Below are positions 61,544-64,000 of a stretch of DNA of 64,000 bases, piece by piece; positions within the stretch are counted from its first letter, which is position 1; each line of letters opens with the position of its first letter. The translations under genes and the position numbers were made by a program. Under the pieces are notes generated by a model. The model saw only the letters and a program-made list of their open reading frames with translations, did no database searches and was not told the DNA's origin. The DNA is from Phialocephala subalpina (lineage: Eukaryota; Ascomycota; Leotiomycetes; Helotiales; Mollisiaceae), in assembly GCA_900073065.1 (NCBI GenBank), contig FJOG01000009.1:946267-1010266 (forward strand), read 5' to 3'.

Positions 61544-63186
61544 TCAATCGTCTCGCTTTATCTTCCCTCTCGATGATCCTACTCGTGAATGGTGTCTGAG
61601 TGGTGAAGCTGGTCTCGATGTCGATAGCCCTGCTGTTCTCACGGTTTCGAGTGGATCTAATAGGGATGATTTGTCCTCCTCGAGTCTTGGCGTGTAGCCG
61701 TTGTCTATTGTTGTTTTCTCGTAGCTTGCAATGTTGATTGGGGGTGGTCGATTTCTTCTCTTCTCTTGGGTGCTGTAGAGGTAGGTAGCGTAAATGACAA
61801 CTGCGGTGCCAATTACGAACTATGGAGAGTCAGTTGACGCTTTATAGATGGGAGTAGAGATGACTTACATTCCACGAAACCTGGAAATCGAAGAACCAAA
61901 CGCTGAACAAGAAGCTGATAATAATGCTGATCGAAGTAGCGAAATTCTTGGCAATGTTATCAGCGTAGTTGATGCACATGGCCACCAAGACACCGCCAAT
62001 AGCTTGGAACACAATAGCCGTCCACACAACCGCATTGTATCCGTCGAAGAACCCATTCTTGGCAATCTCCTCGCCATCCTTGAATATGACTCCAATGATG
62101 AAGGCTGGGAAGAGAGAGTAAAACGACAACTGCACGTTCCTGGTCCAGACCGTAACATGTTGCGTCGACTCCTTCAACACTTTCTCGAAATATACCCCTG
62201 TGAGACCGGAAATGACAGCGGCCACCAGCACCGCAAACAGTCCCATTGAGTAGTTCATGATGGGCTTGACGAGCCCCAGATCCTCTTGAATGCCCTCGTA
62301 TGTCGCAGAACGCTTTGATAGTCCTTGAGAGAGCCCCTCTATGCCGCGTTTCGTCAGCTCTCTAGCAACCTCCTGTACACCCCCACCAATGTTTCCCAAT
62401 TCGTGGAAGGACCGCGGAAAGTAGAATCTCGAATGTGCGTCCTTCATAGGAGCATATGCCGAATGGTCGCCTGAAGGTAATTGTACAATAGCCACTCCAA
62501 TCGTCAGTAGAATCAACGCTATCCATCTCTTCGGAGAAAGTGTTCGTCCAAGCATCGTCACACTGAAAACAGCTGTCGTGAGGATCTGCCAGTCTCGTCA
62601 GCTAAGCTCCTATATCTGGAAATGTTTCTAGCTACCTTCAGCTGGTATAGAATCTGAAAATGGACCGCGTCTAGGTTGCTGACTGCAACGTATTGCAGCG
62701 AGTTCTGGAGTGTGTACAGCGTAGCTGGGATGGCTAGTTTCCATCCGTCGCCTGAGAAAACGGAATTATACAATTGCTCGAAAAGGACAGTCGCGGGTGT
62801 TTGTTGTGGTAATGTTGAGGATATATCGTACAGGGCGATTGTGAGACTGACAGCTAATTTTATAACTTCGTTGAGGAAAACGGCGGTCGAAGAGAAGTAT
62901 CGATGTCCGCCCCCGAGAGGCATTATCCGCGAGTAATGCATAATCTATTGGTTGTCAACCTCTGTGTCCTCGATCTCCCAATCCTCCTCTCTCCGAAGCA
63001 TTGTAAGACATATGATGTCAAGGTCGGTACGTACCAGTATAAGCGCGGAATTTTGAAAGGTAAGCTGCAGACAATTAGCATCTATCTTTCCCATAGGAAT
63101 AGCACCAGATTCTCTCTTACAGTAATAAGAGAAACATGCTTCATAGGCACGCCCATCACGTTGGGCGTCTTGCTTGGCGCGTCCAT
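61544..63186 (-). CDS. UDP-galactose/UDP-GlcNAc-type nucleotide-sugar transporter (SLC35A family)
   Basis: A Golgi antiporter exchanging a UDP-sugar for UMP; the closest known functional class is S. pombe Gms1 and mammalian SLC35A2/A3. Exons on the minus strand: 63121-63186, 63035-63064 (a 30-nt microexon), 62636-62944, 61869-62585, 61544-61819; 465 residues. About ten hydrophobic segments. Conserved blocks are LTFQNSALILIMHYSR at the start, FLNEVIKLAVS, LQYVAVSNLDAVHFQILYQLK, MLGRTLSPKRWIAL, LTGVYFEKVLKES, SVWTRN-like VTVWTRNVQLSFYSL, and GGVLVAMCINYADNIAKNFATS. A long luminal or cytosolic loop sits in the middle, and the C-terminal tail is Ser/Arg-rich with KIKRDD at the end, a possible di-lysine-like signal. 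The exact sugar is not certain. Confidence 0.92.
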
Positions 63187-64000
63187 CTTCTCCCCCTTTG
63201 CCTTCGAGGCACCTATCCCAATCGCAGTTTCTGTCGTTGAGGAATTGATCTCGCAGATTTCGAGCAGGTATTATAGAGAGCGAAGAATATGCAAATACAA
63301 CCCAAGCAACGCCCTTTGTGCAGGCTGGCGGTGTAGTGGAAAAGAACTGTGAAAATGTCTCGTCGGTGACTATGCTCCTATTCGAGTCAGCACTGAGCTA
63401 AAGATCGCGCACTGGGGTAATTCAAGGCACCCAATCAATCGCCGTGGCTGACACTTGGCGATTCCAAGAAGCGATCCCCTGACGTGCGTCAAGAAAAGGA
63501 GTCGAGGTCGAGGTCCAAGGTTTTAGCCCTTCTTCCAATATTGCTTTTGAAAAATGAAGCCGCAACACCTTTGAAAATGGGCAAACTTTGCGATGAAAAA
63601 TCGAGGGACCAGGACGAGAAAACTCTTTCACCTCAGAACAAGGTAAGTTTCGGTCTGATCTAGCTAGCGATTCGAAAGTTCGAAACGCCCGTGATCATCA
63701 CACATGGATGCATAGAGTCCGGTCCACCTTGTGCTGCAGCTTCTTCTCTACGTGGTCCAATGCCGTTCACCAGCATTCAGACTCATGACTACCTTGATTC
63801 AACCAGTGTGGCAGTCTAATATGTCTAGGAGGTTTGACAGATGGATGAGTGCTCACGAGACAGCTTGAAGGAAAGAAGAGTCGAGTCAGCTGTCAAATCC
63901 TTGGCTACCCCAGAACGCCATCTGCTCGTAAATCACCTCACTCCAGCTCACCGCAACTGTTTTGCAGCATGGTAGAACATTGCGGAGAAGCTTCAGAGAA
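63187..64000. other. intergenic region to the window end
   Basis: Promoter side of the transporter gene, then sequence with only one short minus-strand frame (63422-63631) lacking any domain. Nothing can be supported as a gene. Confidence 0.45.

Overview
This window is nuclear DNA of a filamentous ascomycete (Pezizomycotina). Genes are split by short GT-AG introns, mostly 45 to 65 nt with CTAAC/CTGAC-like branch points. The conserved genes match fungal families: MER3/HFM1 helicase, Mlp1/TPR, the 51 kDa complex I subunit, FBPase, COQ3, RIB3, TFIIE-beta, PEX11, a fungal C2H2 factor and a 2EXR protein. A Leotiomycetes-like source is my guess from overall character and is not proven. No bacterial, viral or CRISPR-like content was seen. 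The sequence contains one assembly gap (Ns, 14290-14687).

Layout. 0-6 kb: a possible gene tail, an unrecognised 460-aa protein in seven exons (1337-3081), a 110-bp fold-back inverted repeat (3691-3801) and a decayed or very intron-rich minus-strand locus (3.8-6.15 kb). 6.6-14.8 kb: fructose-1,6-bisphosphatase, a convergent short-chain dehydrogenase, gene debris, then a fungal NRPS-like adenylation-thiolation-reductase enzyme whose 3' end is duplicated on both sides of the gap. The dehydrogenase and the reductase could form a small secondary-metabolite locus. 15-23.9 kb: a gene-poor stretch with three diverged copies of one repeat, running into the very long upstream region of a four-finger C2H2 transcription factor (23904-25350).

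26-36.6 kb: a 2EXR protein, the divergent pair COQ3/RIB3, two small cysteine-rich secreted-type proteins in tandem that look like distant paralogues, a DsbA-like oxidoreductase and TFIIE-beta. 37-50 kb: a 2038-residue Mlp1/TPR nuclear-pore protein divergent from TFIIE-beta, dynactin p27 divergent from the 51 kDa complex I subunit, a dolichol-phosphate mannosyltransferase pseudogene, a PEX11-family protein and an unrecognised membrane protein. 50.3-54.7 kb: gene-poor, with a solo LTR flanked by a 5-bp target-site duplication. 54.8-63.2 kb: the meiotic helicase MER3/HFM1 in six exons, and an SLC35A-type nucleotide-sugar transporter in five exons.

Most of the clear genes are housekeeping and do not form a pathway together. 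The accessory content is the NRPS-like locus, the secreted pair, the transposon relics and the decayed genes. Exon models were built by hand; for every gene given with an exact length the exon lengths sum to a multiple of three. No database search was run.
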